Below are positions 31,867-40,792 of a stretch of 64,000 nt of DNA, one piece after another; within the stretch, counting starts at the first letter, position 1, and each line of letters starts with the position of its first letter. The stretch lies in assembly GCF_024508315.1 (NCBI RefSeq), contig NZ_CP101987.1:1922001-1986000 (forward strand). Direction: 5' to 3'. Position numbers and translations under genes: made by a program. A model generated the notes under the pieces. The model was not told the origin of the DNA. It did not search any database and was given only the letters and a program-made list of their open reading frames with translations. The DNA comes from Cellulomonas xiejunii (lineage in GTDB: Bacteria > Actinomycetota > Actinomycetes > Actinomycetales > Cellulomonadaceae).

Positions 31867-33441
31867 TCAGGTGACGGTGACGGTGAGCGTGTCGTAGCCG
31901 CTCGCGCCGTCGGGCACCACAGCGGTGGGGACGCCCGTCTGTGGGCCGTCGGGGTCCCACGCGCGCACCGCCAGCAGGTGCTCACCGGTCGGGGCGTCGC
32001 GCCAGGCCCAGCGCCACTGCCGCCACGTGTCGATGCCCCCGTCGGCGGCGAGGTCGCAGTCCTGCCACGGCCCGTCGTCGACGCGCACCTGGACGCGTTC
32101 GACCCCCCGGTGCTGGGCCCAGGCGGTGCCGGCGACCACGACGTCGCCCGCAGGCACGTCGGCACCCGGGCGGGGGACCTCGATGCGCGACTGCGTCTTG
32201 ACGGGGCCGCGCGGCCACCAGCCGCGCGTCGTCCAGTACGCCTCCGCGCGCTCGAAGCGCGTGACCTCGAGCTCGGTGACCCACTTGGTCGCCGACACGT
32301 AGCCGTACAGCCCGGGCACGACCAGGCGCACGGGGAAGCCGTGCTCCGGCGGCAGCGGCTCACCGTCCATCGCGATCGCGAGCAGCGCGTCCCGGTCGTC
32401 GGTGAACGCCTCGATCGGCGTCGACGCGGTGAACCCGTCGACGCTGCGCGACAGGACCATGTCGGCGTCGGGTGCCGGCACGGCACGGGCGAGCACCTCG
32501 CGGACGGGCAGCCCGAGCCAGCGCTGGTTGCCCACGAGGCCCCCGCCGACCGGGTTCGACACGCACGCGAGGGTCACCCAGGCCTCGACGAGGTCGCTCG
32601 CGAGCAGCTCGTCCCAGCCGATCTCGACCTCCTGCTCGACCATGCCGTGCACGCGCAGCCGCCAGCGTGCGGGGTCGACCTGCGGCACGACGAGCGCGGT
32701 GTCGATGCGGTAGAAGTCGCCCGGCGGCGTGGCCCACGGCTCGACGCCCTCCACGCCCACGGACACCGCGGCCGGTGGTACCGGGGCAGGCCGGGTGGCC
32801 ACCGGGAGCCGCAGTGCCTCGCGGACCGCCTCGGCACCGCGCGCGCCCGCGGTGACGACGCGGCCGACCACTGCGCCGAGCACACCGAGGGTCGCGACGA
32901 GCGCCGTCGCGCGCAGGAAGGCGCGCCGGTCCGGTCCAGCGTCGACCGGCCGGTCCGTGCGGCCCGTCGGCGGCGTCGGGAGCCGGCCGACGAGCGCGCG
33001 CATGGCGAACAGCCCGGCGGCGGCACCGGCGAGCGCGGGCACCGGTGCCAACGGGCCGGCGTCGGGGCGCGTGGTGGCGGCTAGTGCGGCCAGGCCGCCC
33101 AGCGCGACGACGAGGACCGCACCCCACGTCCACGACCGCCGTGCCAGGACGCCTGCCAGCGCCGCCAGCGCGGCGAGGACCAGCACCTCGCCGATGCCGA
33201 GCGCGAACTTATCGGCGGTGCCGAGCACTGCGACGGCCCAGTCCCTGAGCCACCCCGGGGTGGCGTCGACGAACGCGGACCCCACTGCCACGAGCGGGTC
33301 GCTGGACGGTCCGGCGACGAGGGTGAGGAGCGTACCGGTCCCGACCGTGACGGCGCCTGCCGCGGCGCCGGCGAGGCCGGCGGCAGCGTCGTCCCTCGAG
33401 ATCCGCAACCGGCCGCGCTGCCCGACCGTGGGGGCGGTCAT
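31867..33441 (-). CDS. Membrane-attached sulfite-oxidase-type molybdenum oxidoreductase
   Basis: 524 aa. The first 175 residues contain about four predicted membrane helices; a Gly/Ala-rich helix after an Arg-rich stretch (DRRAFLRATALVATLGVLG) precedes the catalytic part. The molybdopterin domain spans about 230-410, with the Mo-ligating Cys293 in VTLACVSNPVGG, and a C-terminal Ig-like Mo-co dimerisation domain covers about 420-520. The family oxidises sulfite or reduces S- and N-oxides outside the membrane; the substrate here is unknown. ATG 33441; it converges on the nitrate reductase fusion with a 107-bp gap that shows only weak hairpins. Confidence 0.88.
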   Translation of the reverse strand: MTAPTVGQRGRLRISRDDAAAGLAGAAAGAVTVGTGTLLTLVAGPSSDPLVAVGSAFVDATPGWLRDWAVAVLGTADKFALGIGEVLVLAALAALAGVLARRSWTWGAVLVVALGGLAALAATTRPDAGPLAPVPALAGAAAGLFAMRALVGRLPTPPTGRTDRPVDAGPDRRAFLRATALVATLGVLGAVVGRVVTAGARGAEAVREALRLPVATRPAPVPPAAVSVGVEGVEPWATPPGDFYRIDTALVVPQVDPARWRLRVHGMVEQEVEIGWDELLASDLVEAWVTLACVSNPVGGGLVGNQRWLGLPVREVLARAVPAPDADMVLSRSVDGFTASTPIEAFTDDRDALLAIAMDGEPLPPEHGFPVRLVVPGLYGYVSATKWVTELEVTRFERAEAYWTTRGWWPRGPVKTQSRIEVPRPGADVPAGDVVVAGTAWAQHRGVERVQVRVDDGPWQDCDLAADGGIDTWRQWRWAWRDAPTGEHLLAVRAWDPDGPQTGVPTAVVPDGASGYDTLTVTVT

Positions 33442-33734
33442 GCGCGTCACGATAGGTGGCCCGTCACCGGCCCGCCAGCGCCGAGCTGTCCCAACCCAGG
33501 CCGCGGGTCGGGGACGCGCCCGGGCGGCTGGACGGTCACGCGTCCTCGTGCGGGACACCCCGGCGCGGGTGGTCCACCGGTCATCCTCGCCCCGCGGCGC
33601 CACGGCGGGTCTCTCGTCCGACCGAGCAGCCCTGCACATCGCGGCCGGGGCGAGATGTCGTCTACGAGGCGAGCCGCCTGTCGCGCGCAGGCTCTGTTCA
33701 CGTCGCCGAAACGCACGATCGGTAGACAGAACGC
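33442..33734. promoter_or_regulatory. Divergent promoter region before the amidohydrolase cassette
   Basis: 293 bp without a credible gene. On the plus strand TAGACA (33723-33728) lies 6 nt before the GTG at 33735, so a leaderless transcript of the cytosine-deaminase-like gene is likely. No -35 of good quality is seen, and no promoter for the minus-strand molybdoenzyme could be assigned. It marks the left border of the ABC cassette. Confidence 0.4.
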
Positions 33735-34955
33735 GTGAACCGCGTCGTCATCATCAACGTCCGCCCATGGGGCGGCCCCGCCAGCGACGTCGTAGTGACC
33801 GACGGCGTCGTCGCCGCCGTCACCGCCCACGAGCCCGCGCGGGCTCCGGCGCCCGATGATGTGGCCGGAGACGGCAGGATCCTGCTGCCGTCCTTCAGCG
33901 ACGTGCACGTGCACCTGGACTCGACGCTCGTCGGTCTGCCGTTCCGGCCGCACAGCGTGCCGTCGACCCGCACCTTGTGGGACTGCGTGATGAACGACCG
34001 CCGCAACTGGCGTAGCGCAGGTGCCGGCGTCGCCGAGCGTGCCGCCACGACGCTGGGGCGTGCGATCGGGCACGGCTTGACGCAGGCGCGCTCCTACGCC
34101 CAGGTCGACGCGGATTGCCGCCTCGAGCGCCTCGAGGGCGTCCTGGCGGCCCGCGACGAGCATGCAGCTCGCGCTGAGGTGCAGGTCGTCGCCTTCCCGC
34201 AGGCCGGGTTGCTCCTGGAGCCCGGTGTCCCCGACCTCATGCGCGCAGCCCTCGAGATGGGTGCCGACGTCATGGGTGGGATCGACCCGTGCAGCCTCGA
34301 CCAGGACCCGGTTGAACACCTCGACATCGTCTTCGACCTGGCACAACGTCACGACGTCCCGGTGGACATCCACCTCCACGAGGCGGGGGAGCTCGGTCTG
34401 TTCTCGACGAGGCTCGTGCTCGAGCGGGTCCGGGCACTGGGGATGGCCTCGCGGGTCACGCTGGCCCACTCGTTCGCGCTGGGGCAGTCACCGCTGGACC
34501 AGGTGCGCCCCGTGCTCGACCGTCTCGCGGAGCTCGACGTGGCCGTGACGACGGTCGCCCCGGGGCCCCGCGAGGGTCTGCCGCTGCTCGAGCTCGTCGC
34601 ACGTGGCGTCCGTACAGGGCTGGGGCAGGACGGGCAGCGCGACTACTGGTCGCCGTACGGCACGACCGACATGCTCGACCGCACCTGGCAGCTGGCCTTC
34701 ACGCAGGGCTGGAACGCGGACGAGCTCATCGAGCACGCGCTCGCGGTCGCCACCGTCGGCGGGCGTTCGGTCGTCGACCCGTCCTCGAGGCGTCTGACGT
34801 CCGTGACGGACCGGCCCGGCGTGGACCCGGGCGACCCCGCCGACCTCGTGCTGGTCCAGGGCGACACACCGACCGCAGCGGTCATGGATCGCCTCGGAGG
34901 GCGCACCGTGCTGCGTGCCGGCCGCGTCGTCGCCCACGACGGCGTGCTCGTCTGA
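33735..34955 (+). CDS. Cytosine-deaminase-like metal-dependent amidohydrolase
   Basis: 406 aa TIM-barrel amidohydrolase. Metal ligands: HVHLD on strand 1, His in PVDIHLHEAGE, His in RVTLAHSFALGQ and Asp in TGLGQDGQRDYW. The order of motifs and the GQD-type Asp motif match the CodA/cytosine deaminase branch, which deaminates or hydrolyses N-heterocycles. Substrate unknown; the neighbouring racemase and second amidohydrolase suggest a cyclic amide or ureide. GTG start with a -10 box 6 nt upstream. It is convergent with the GntR gene and separated from it by a hairpin. Confidence 0.82.
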   Translation: MNRVVIINVRPWGGPASDVVVTDGVVAAVTAHEPARAPAPDDVAGDGRILLPSFSDVHVHLDSTLVGLPFRPHSVPSTRTLWDCVMNDRRNWRSAGAGVAERAATTLGRAIGHGLTQARSYAQVDADCRLERLEGVLAARDEHAARAEVQVVAFPQAGLLLEPGVPDLMRAALEMGADVMGGIDPCSLDQDPVEHLDIVFDLAQRHDVPVDIHLHEAGELGLFSTRLVLERVRALGMASRVTLAHSFALGQSPLDQVRPVLDRLAELDVAVTTVAPGPREGLPLLELVARGVRTGLGQDGQRDYWSPYGTTDMLDRTWQLAFTQGWNADELIEHALAVATVGGRSVVDPSSRRLTSVTDRPGVDPGDPADLVLVQGDTPTAAVMDRLGGRTVLRAGRVVAHDGVLV

Positions 34956-34967
34956 CGAGTCGACCCC

Positions 34968-34993
34968 GCGGCCCGGGCACCCGCCCGGGCCGC
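34968..34993. terminator. Bidirectional hairpin between amidohydrolase and gntR
   Basis: Perfect 11-bp arms GCGGCCCGGGC (34968-34978) and GCCCGGGCCGC (34983-34993) with a 4-nt loop, located between two convergent stops. There is no strong T-tract on either side, which is common in GC-rich actinobacteria. Confidence 0.6.
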
Positions 34994-34998
34994 ACCTC

Positions 34999-35667
34999 TC
35001 ATGCGGGCAGCAGTGCGTGCATCGCCGCCAGGGACGGCTCACGGCCGGTCTCGATGTGGGCGTAGGTGAGCGTCTCGGCCAGCCGCACGTTGCCCAGTCT
35101 GACGGCGCCCACGATCGCGGAGTGCTCGCTGCACGCGACGTCGTGGTCCCTGTGGGCCGTGAGGAAGAACAGCCACGACATGCGGGCACTGATCCTGCGC
35201 ATGAGGCCGTCCATGAGCTGGTTCCCCGCGGCGGCCACCAGCGCCTGGTGGAACCGCACGTTGGCCTCGGCGATGCCCAGCTCGTCACCCGCACGCATCT
35301 CGTCGATCGACCGCTCCAGGGATCTCTGGAGCTCGGCGACACCATTGAGCCGGCGAGCCGCCAGCCCCGCTGCGCTGGTCTCGAGGGCGAGACGGGCGTC
35401 GAACAGGTCGTGCACCGTGCCTGGTGCCCAGGAGGAGACCACCGCGCTGCGGCGGTGTGTGGTCACGACGAGGCCGTCCGCGGCGAGGCGGGACAGCGCC
35501 TCGCGCAACGGGATGCGCGACACCTGCAGCTCGTCGGCGAGGCGCTGCTCGGGCAACCGCGAGCCCTGGGGGAAATCACCGAGGATGATCCGTGCGCGAA
35601 CGGTGTCGTAGATCCGCGCCGCGAGCGAGGTGTCCACGGCCCCGTCGTCATCGTCCGTCAGCGACAT
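34999..35667 (-). CDS. GntR/FadR-family (FCD) transcriptional regulator
   Basis: 222 aa. N-terminal winged helix, residues 15-80 (RIYDTVRARIILGDFPQGSR, LADELQVSRIPLREALSRL), then an all-helical FCD effector domain with metal-ligand candidates Asp in LFDARLALE and His in FHQALVAAAGN and SEHSAIVGAV. FCD regulators usually repress catabolic genes until a small acid binds. It is 10 bp downstream of the cyclodeaminase-like gene and divergent from the ABC operon. Candidate operators are the two TGTATACC sites at 36697 and 36861. Confidence 0.9.
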   Translation of the reverse strand: MSLTDDDDGAVDTSLAARIYDTVRARIILGDFPQGSRLPEQRLADELQVSRIPLREALSRLAADGLVVTTHRRSAVVSSWAPGTVHDLFDARLALETSAAGLAARRLNGVAELQRSLERSIDEMRAGDELGIAEANVRFHQALVAAAGNQLMDGLMRRISARMSWLFFLTAHRDHDVACSEHSAIVGAVRLGNVRLAETLTYAHIETGREPSLAAMHALLPA

Positions 35668-35677
35668 GGCCGTGATC

Positions 35678-36667
35678 CTAGGCAGCCGTCGTCGGTGCGA
35701 CACCTGCGCCGGCGGCCAGGCGGTCGAGGAGGAGGCGGACAGCGGCCAGGTCCTGGAGTGCGACGCCGATCGAGCTGTGGACGGTGACCTGGTCGCGGCT
35801 CGTCCGCCCCGGATGGTCGCCGGCGACGATCGCGCCGAGCTCGACGAGCCGGTCGGCGGACATTCCGGCCCGCAGCGCCTGAGCGACGGTGTGGGACTCG
35901 GCGCTCGCGATGGCGACGTCGTCGACGGCCACGACGTCGGCACGCATCAGCACCTCGCCCGTCACCTCCTGGTAGCCCGGGCGCGGGGGAGAGCCGACCG
36001 CGGCGACGTGGATCCCGGGACGCAGGTCGCCGACATCCAGGAGCGGCGCGGTCGACGGCGTCACGCAGAAGACAACGTCGGCCTCGGCCGCGACGAGCGC
36101 AGGCGACGCGACAGCGCGTGCCGGCGTGCCGTCACGTGCGACGCGTGCGACCAGGGCGTCGGCGGACTCCCGCGTCCGCGACCAGACCACCACCGCGTCG
36201 AGTGTGAACCGCTCGCGCGCGGCGCGCACGTGCTCCTCAGCGAGCGGGCCCGCTCCGAGGACGCCGAGCACGCGGGAGCCCGGCCGGGCGAGGTGCGACG
36301 CGGCGAGCACCGTCGCCGCTGCCGTCCGGACCCGGGTGAGCGTGCGCCCGTCGACGAGCACGAGGCACTCACCGGTCGCGGTGGAGTACGCCGAGACGAC
36401 CGAGCGCTGCGCGGGGTCGCCCGCCCTGCGGCGCGCAGGGGCGTCGAGGAGCGTCTTGACGACCGTGATGTCCCCGTCGCAGGCCGACATGAGGACGTGC
36501 CGAGGGCGCTCCGGCCCGAGGTCGTCATGGCCGGGCACCGCGAGAGCGACGGGTAGCGGCTGCGTGATGCGGCCGGCGTGGTGCCCGGCGTGGGCCGCTG
36601 CCAGAGCCGTGATGACGTCCTCCGGTGCGAGGAGGGCCTCGCAGAGCTCGGGCTTGATGGTCAGCAC
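35678..36667 (-). CDS. Ornithine cyclodeaminase / mu-crystallin family protein
   Basis: 329 aa NAD(P)-dependent enzyme. The substrate part includes GDITVVKTLLDAP; the Rossmann fold shows VLGVLGAGPLAEEHVRA and VVFCVTPSTAPLLDVGDLRPG. Family members include ornithine cyclodeaminase, alanine dehydrogenase and imino-acid reductases; the exact reaction cannot be told. In this cassette it may process an amino acid released by the amidohydrolases. GTG 36667 is chosen because AGGAGG lies 5 nt upstream. Confidence 0.85.
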   Translation of the reverse strand: MLTIKPELCEALLAPEDVITALAAAHAGHHAGRITQPLPVALAVPGHDDLGPERPRHVLMSACDGDITVVKTLLDAPARRRAGDPAQRSVVSAYSTATGECLVLVDGRTLTRVRTAAATVLAASHLARPGSRVLGVLGAGPLAEEHVRAARERFTLDAVVVWSRTRESADALVARVARDGTPARAVASPALVAAEADVVFCVTPSTAPLLDVGDLRPGIHVAAVGSPPRPGYQEVTGEVLMRADVVAVDDVAIASAESHTVAQALRAGMSADRLVELGAIVAGDHPGRTSRDQVTVHSSIGVALQDLAAVRLLLDRLAAGAGVAPTTAA

Positions 36668-36695
36668 GTCGGCCTCCTGGTGAGCGGCGAGCTTC

Positions 36696-36869
36696 TTGTA
36701 TACCAGAGCCGCCGAATCGGGAACCGGCCTCTGCGCCCTCCTGCTCACCCTCATCTCCCTGAAACGCCTTTCATCGCCCCATCGCCTCACTTTGGACGCG
36801 TTCGAGAGTTCACCTGCCGTTTACGAACGACGACGCTACCGAAACACGTGGCGGCGATTCTGTATACCG
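36696..36869. promoter_or_regulatory. Two TGTATACC sites, each at the -10 of a divergent promoter
   Basis: TTGTATACCA (36696-36705) and CTGTATACCG (36860-36869) share TGTATACC. Read on the minus strand the first gives TATACA as the -10 for the cyclodeaminase-gntR unit. Read on the plus strand the second gives TATACC as the -10 for the ABC operon. GTATAC cores are typical of FCD-type GntR operators, so the local GntR protein probably represses both promoters. The 237-bp region also contains the inverted repeat TGAAACGCCTTTCA (36760-36773). Confidence 0.6.
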
Positions 36870-36904
36870 AACGGCTCAGAGTTGTCGCCCGGGAGGTGAA
36901 CACG

Positions 36905-37825
36905 GTGATCCGGTACCTTGCTCGACGTGGGGCCCAGGCCCTCGCCACCATCTACGCGGTGGTGACGCTCGCGTTCGTCTTCGGACGGTTGAGCGGCAGC
37001 CCGGCCGTCCTCATCCTCGGTGAGAACGCCTCCCCGGAGCAGATCGCGGCACTGGACGCCGAGCTCGGTTTCGACAGGCCCGTCACGGAGCAGTACCTCG
37101 CCTACCTCGGCGGCGTCCTGCGGGGCGACTTCGGGGCCTCGTACCGGGAGCGGGGCACGTCGTCGATGGATCTCGTGCTCGAACGGCTGCCGCTGTCCCT
37201 GCACCTCGGCGCCTGGGGCCTCGGGCTCGGGCTCGCGCTCGCGTTCCTCGTCGTCCTCGTCACGCACCTGACCGGCTGGTGGCCGCTGCGGACCGTGGCG
37301 CTGGCGCTCGGGTCGATGCGCCAGTCCACGCCCGACTTCTTCTTTGGGCTGCTGCTCGTCATCGTCCTCGCCGTCCAGCTCGGTCTGCTGCCGTCGCTGG
37401 GGGCGAGCGGCCCGGCCGCGCTGGTGATGCCGGCCCTGACCATCGCAACCGGTCAGTTCGTGGTCTACGCGCGGTTGCTGGACAACTCCCTCGTTGCCCA
37501 GAGCTCCATGGACTACGTGCGCACCGCGCGGGCGCGCGGTGAAGGACACTCGCGGGTCCTGCTCGGCGAGGTGCTGCCAAACGCGCTGCTCCCGGTCATG
37601 ACCGTGGCCGGGATCAACCTCGGAACGTTCCTGGGAGGACTCGTGATCGTCGAGAACGTCTTCGCCTGGCCCGGGCTCGGCCAGCTCATGCTGAGCTCGG
37701 TGTACGCCCGGGACTTCCCCGTCGTGCAGTCGGCACTCGTGGTCGTGGCCCTGCTGTTCGTCGCCGCGAACCTCCTCGTGGACCTGGTCTCCAGCCTGGT
37801 CGACCCCCGGGTGAGGCTGCGATGA
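36905..37825 (+). CDS. ABC transporter permease, dipeptide/oligopeptide type (DppB-like)
   Basis: 306 aa, six predicted helices, with the DppB-type N-terminal periplasmic loop after helix 1 (LGENASPEQIAALDAELGFD). The EAA loop that contacts the ATPase reads YVRTARARGEGHSRVLLGEV. GTG 36905 is chosen, 8 nt after GGGAGG; GTG 36896 is in frame but lies on the ribosome site. First gene of a tightly overlapping importer operon of two permeases, two ATPases and a binding protein. Confidence 0.9.
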   Translation: MIRYLARRGAQALATIYAVVTLAFVFGRLSGSPAVLILGENASPEQIAALDAELGFDRPVTEQYLAYLGGVLRGDFGASYRERGTSSMDLVLERLPLSLHLGAWGLGLGLALAFLVVLVTHLTGWWPLRTVALALGSMRQSTPDFFFGLLLVIVLAVQLGLLPSLGASGPAALVMPALTIATGQFVVYARLLDNSLVAQSSMDYVRTARARGEGHSRVLLGEVLPNALLPVMTVAGINLGTFLGGLVIVENVFAWPGLGQLMLSSVYARDFPVVQSALVVVALLFVAANLLVDLVSSLVDPRVRLR

Positions 37826-38715
37826 CCGCCACCGTCACGAGCGCCGCCACCGTTGTGGCGCCGACCGCGTCCGTCCGCCGGCGCCGCGGCACCCGCTGGA
37901 CGGCTCTGCAGCTCACCGGGCTCGCGATGGTCGCGACCGTCGTCCTCTTCACGGCGCTCTACCCGCTGCTGCCGCAGTTCGACCCCTACGGCCAGGAGCT
38001 CGCCTCGAAGCTCCTGCAGCCGGGCAGCGCCGACCACCCCCTCGGGACCGACGCCCTCGGACGGGACACGGCCAGCAGGCTCGCCCTCGCCGGCCGCGTC
38101 ACCCTCGCCATCGTGCTCGGCATCATCGTCGCGAACTGCCTCATCGGGATCGTCGTGGGCATGACCGCGGGCTACCTCGGTGGACGGGCCGACAACGTGC
38201 TCATGGGCGTCGCCGACATCCAGCTCGCGCTGCCCGTCATGCTCGTCCTCATCGCCCTCGCGGCGGTGTTCGCCCCCAGCGTGTGGCTCATGGTGGGCGT
38301 GCTCGCCGCCACCTACTGGGTCGGGTACGCCCGCGTGGCGCGGTCCGTCGCCATGGGGCTCGCGGGACGGGACTTCGTCCTCGCGCCGAAGATCCTCGGC
38401 GCCAGGGTGACGTGGATCCTGCGCAAGCACGTGCTGCCGGGCGTCGCCACGCAGGTGCTCATCATCGCGACGACCGACCTCGGTGCCGTCATCCTCCTGA
38501 CCGCCTCATTCGACTACCTCGGCCTGGGCGTCCAGGCGCCGGTACCCAGCTGGGGCTCGATGGTCGGGGACGGTCAGGCCTACCTCCGGCAGGCGCCCTG
38601 GGTCGTCCTCGTCCCCGGCATCTGCATCTTCCTGATGGTCACCGGCGCCAACCTCATCAGCCAGCGGTTCACCCACGAGAGCACGCCGTTACGTCGTCGG
38701 AAGGCGCGGTCATGA
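37822..38715 (+). CDS. ABC transporter permease, dipeptide/oligopeptide type (DppC-like)
   Basis: 297 aa. Basic N-terminus, helix near residue 35, then the DppC-family motif HPLGTDALGRDTASRLALAG (20 residues) before the permease core of five helices. The EAA-like loop is GRDFVLAPKILGARVTWIL, and the C-terminal part PSWGSMVGDGQAYL is a family hallmark. The ATG overlaps the DppB-like stop (ATGA). Confidence 0.91.
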   Translation: MTATVTSAATVVAPTASVRRRRGTRWTALQLTGLAMVATVVLFTALYPLLPQFDPYGQELASKLLQPGSADHPLGTDALGRDTASRLALAGRVTLAIVLGIIVANCLIGIVVGMTAGYLGGRADNVLMGVADIQLALPVMLVLIALAAVFAPSVWLMVGVLAATYWVGYARVARSVAMGLAGRDFVLAPKILGARVTWILRKHVLPGVATQVLIIATTDLGAVILLTASFDYLGLGVQAPVPSWGSMVGDGQAYLRQAPWVVLVPGICIFLMVTGANLISQRFTHESTPLRRRKARS

Positions 38716-39764
38716 CCACTGCCACCACCTCCCCGCCCTCGCAGGCGCAGGACGCGACCGGCAGGCCGCTGCTCGACGTCCGCGGCCTGACGGTGGGCTA
38801 CACCGACGCCGACGGACGCGACGTCGTGCTCGTCGACGACGTCTCCTTCAGCGTGCAGCCGGGCGAGGTCGTGTGCCTCGTCGGCGAGTCCGGGTCCGGC
38901 AAGAGCGTGACGTCGCTGGCCGTCATGGGCCTGCTCGCCGACCCGCTCGAGGTCCGGGGTGGCTCCATCCTCTTCCGGGGACGTGATGTCCTCGCGATGT
39001 CGCAAGCCGAGTGGCGGGCCATGCGGGGCAAGGACATGGCCATGGTCTTCCAGGACCCGATGACCGCGCTGAACCCTGTGCGCCGGGTCGGCACGCAGAT
39101 CGGGCGGGCCCTGGCCGTGCACGACCGCGGGCTGTCGCGGTCCGCGCGGTCGCGCCGCGTCGTCGAGCTGCTCACGTCCGTCGGTGTGCCGCAGCCGGCC
39201 GCGCGGGCCAAGGGGTACCCGCACGAGTGGTCGGGCGGGATGCGCCAGCGGGCCGTCATCGCGATGGCCATGGCGAACGCCCCTCAGCTGCTCGTCGCGG
39301 ACGAGCCGACCACCGCGCTGGACACCACCGTGCAGGCCCAGGTCATGGACACCCTGTCGCGAGCCCGGGAGGGCGTCGGGGCCTCCATGGTGCTCATCAC
39401 GCACGACTTCGGGCTCGTGGCCCAGGTCGCCGACCGTGTCGCGGTCATGTACTCCGGGCGGATCGTCGAGCAGGGCACCGTGTGGGACATCTTCGACCGG
39501 CCGCGGCACCCCTACACCGCGGGCCTGCTCGCGAGCATGCTCCGGGGCCCGGCGACCGGGGAGCGCGCGTACGCGATCCCTGGCGCGCCACCCCTCCCCA
39601 CGGCGCGCGGCACGGGGTGTGCGTTCGCACCGCGCTGTGCGAACCCGGCAAAGGACCCGCGCTGCACGTCGCAGGTCCCCGAGCTCGTGGTGACGGTCGC
39701 GGGTCACCCTGCGGCGTGCCACCACCTCGACGCACCCACCGACCTCACCAGGAGGGTCTCGTGA
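38712..39764 (+). CDS. ABC transporter ATP-binding protein (DppD-like)
   Basis: 350 aa. Walker A GESGSGKSVTS, Q-loop MVFQDPMTALNPV, signature WSGGMRQRAVIAMAM, Walker B LLVADEPTTALD, switch His in LITHDFGLVAQ. The C-terminal oligopeptide-transporter extension has the Cys-rich stretch GCAFAPRCANPAKDPRC, which in relatives binds a 4Fe-4S cluster. ATG overlaps the previous stop. Confidence 0.92.
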   Translation: MTTATTSPPSQAQDATGRPLLDVRGLTVGYTDADGRDVVLVDDVSFSVQPGEVVCLVGESGSGKSVTSLAVMGLLADPLEVRGGSILFRGRDVLAMSQAEWRAMRGKDMAMVFQDPMTALNPVRRVGTQIGRALAVHDRGLSRSARSRRVVELLTSVGVPQPAARAKGYPHEWSGGMRQRAVIAMAMANAPQLLVADEPTTALDTTVQAQVMDTLSRAREGVGASMVLITHDFGLVAQVADRVAVMYSGRIVEQGTVWDIFDRPRHPYTAGLLASMLRGPATGERAYAIPGAPPLPTARGTGCAFAPRCANPAKDPRCTSQVPELVVTVAGHPAACHHLDAPTDLTRRVS

Positions 39765-40792
39765 AGGCTGCGCTCAGCCGGCTCGAGGAGAGCCGGGACG
39801 TCCTGCTCGTCGACGACCTGCACGTTCACTTCACCGTCCGCACCCCTCGCGGGCGGCGGACGCTGCGCGCCGTGGACGGCGTCAGCCTGCGGCTGGCACG
39901 GGGGGAGACCCTCGGGCTGGTCGGGGAGTCCGGGTGCGGCAAGTCGACGCTGGTCCGGACGATCTTCGGGATCAACGCGCCCGCCTCCGGGAGGGTCGAG
40001 GTGCTGGGGTCCGAGCTTGCGCGCCTCACGCCGCGGAGTCGCCGCGCCGTCCGCAACCGCATGCAGCTGGTCTTCCAGGACCCGTACTCGTCCCTCGACC
40101 CGCGCATGTCCGCGCACGACATCGTGGCCGAGCCGCTCCGCATCGTGAAGCGGTACTCCCGCGCAAGGGTCGTGGATCTGCTGGAGGGCGTCGGTCTGAG
40201 TGCTGACGTCATGGACAGGCGGCCCGGGGAGTTCTCCGGCGGGCAGCGGCAGCGCCTCGGTATCGCTCGGGCCCTCGCGCTCGACCCGGACGTGCTGGTG
40301 CTGGACGAGCCGGTCTCGGCACTCGACGTCTCGGTCCAGGCCCAGGTCATCAACGTGCTCGAAGAGCTTCAGGAGCGCCTCGGCCTCGCCTACCTCTTCA
40401 TCGCGCACGACCTGTCGGTCGTCCGCCACATCAGCGACCGGGTCGCCGTCATGCACCTGGGCAAGATCGTCGAGACCGGTCCCACCGAGGAGGTCTTCGC
40501 CCGCCCGATGCACCCGTACACCCGGGCGCTGCTGGCCGCGGCGCCGGTGCCGGACCCGCGGGCGCGCGGCGGCCACATCGCCCTGGTCGGCGAGCTGCCG
40601 GACGCGACCGCGACACCGTCCGGCTGCTCGTTCCGCACCCGGTGCCCGATCGCCGACGAGGTCTGCGCCACCGTCGATCCGACGCTCGGCCCTGCTCGCT
40701 CCGACCACATGTTCGCGTGCCACCGCGCCGAGCTTTCCCTGACCACCGTGGCTCCACGCCTCTCCTCCCGCCCAGAAAGCAGGTCCTCATGA
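39761..40792 (+). CDS. ABC transporter ATP-binding protein (DppF-like)
   Basis: 343 aa, partner of the DppD-like ATPase. Walker A GESGCGKSTLV, Q-loop LVFQDPYSSLDPRM, signature FSGGQRQRLGIARAL, Walker B VLVLDEPVSALD, switch His in FIAHDLSVVRH, and a C-terminal Cys motif GCSFRTRCPIADEVC. GTG start at 39761 after GGAGGG, overlapping the DppD stop (GTGA). Confidence 0.92.
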   Translation: MKAALSRLEESRDVLLVDDLHVHFTVRTPRGRRTLRAVDGVSLRLARGETLGLVGESGCGKSTLVRTIFGINAPASGRVEVLGSELARLTPRSRRAVRNRMQLVFQDPYSSLDPRMSAHDIVAEPLRIVKRYSRARVVDLLEGVGLSADVMDRRPGEFSGGQRQRLGIARALALDPDVLVLDEPVSALDVSVQAQVINVLEELQERLGLAYLFIAHDLSVVRHISDRVAVMHLGKIVETGPTEEVFARPMHPYTRALLAAAPVPDPRARGGHIALVGELPDATATPSGCSFRTRCPIADEVCATVDPTLGPARSDHMFACHRAELSLTTVAPRLSSRPESRSS

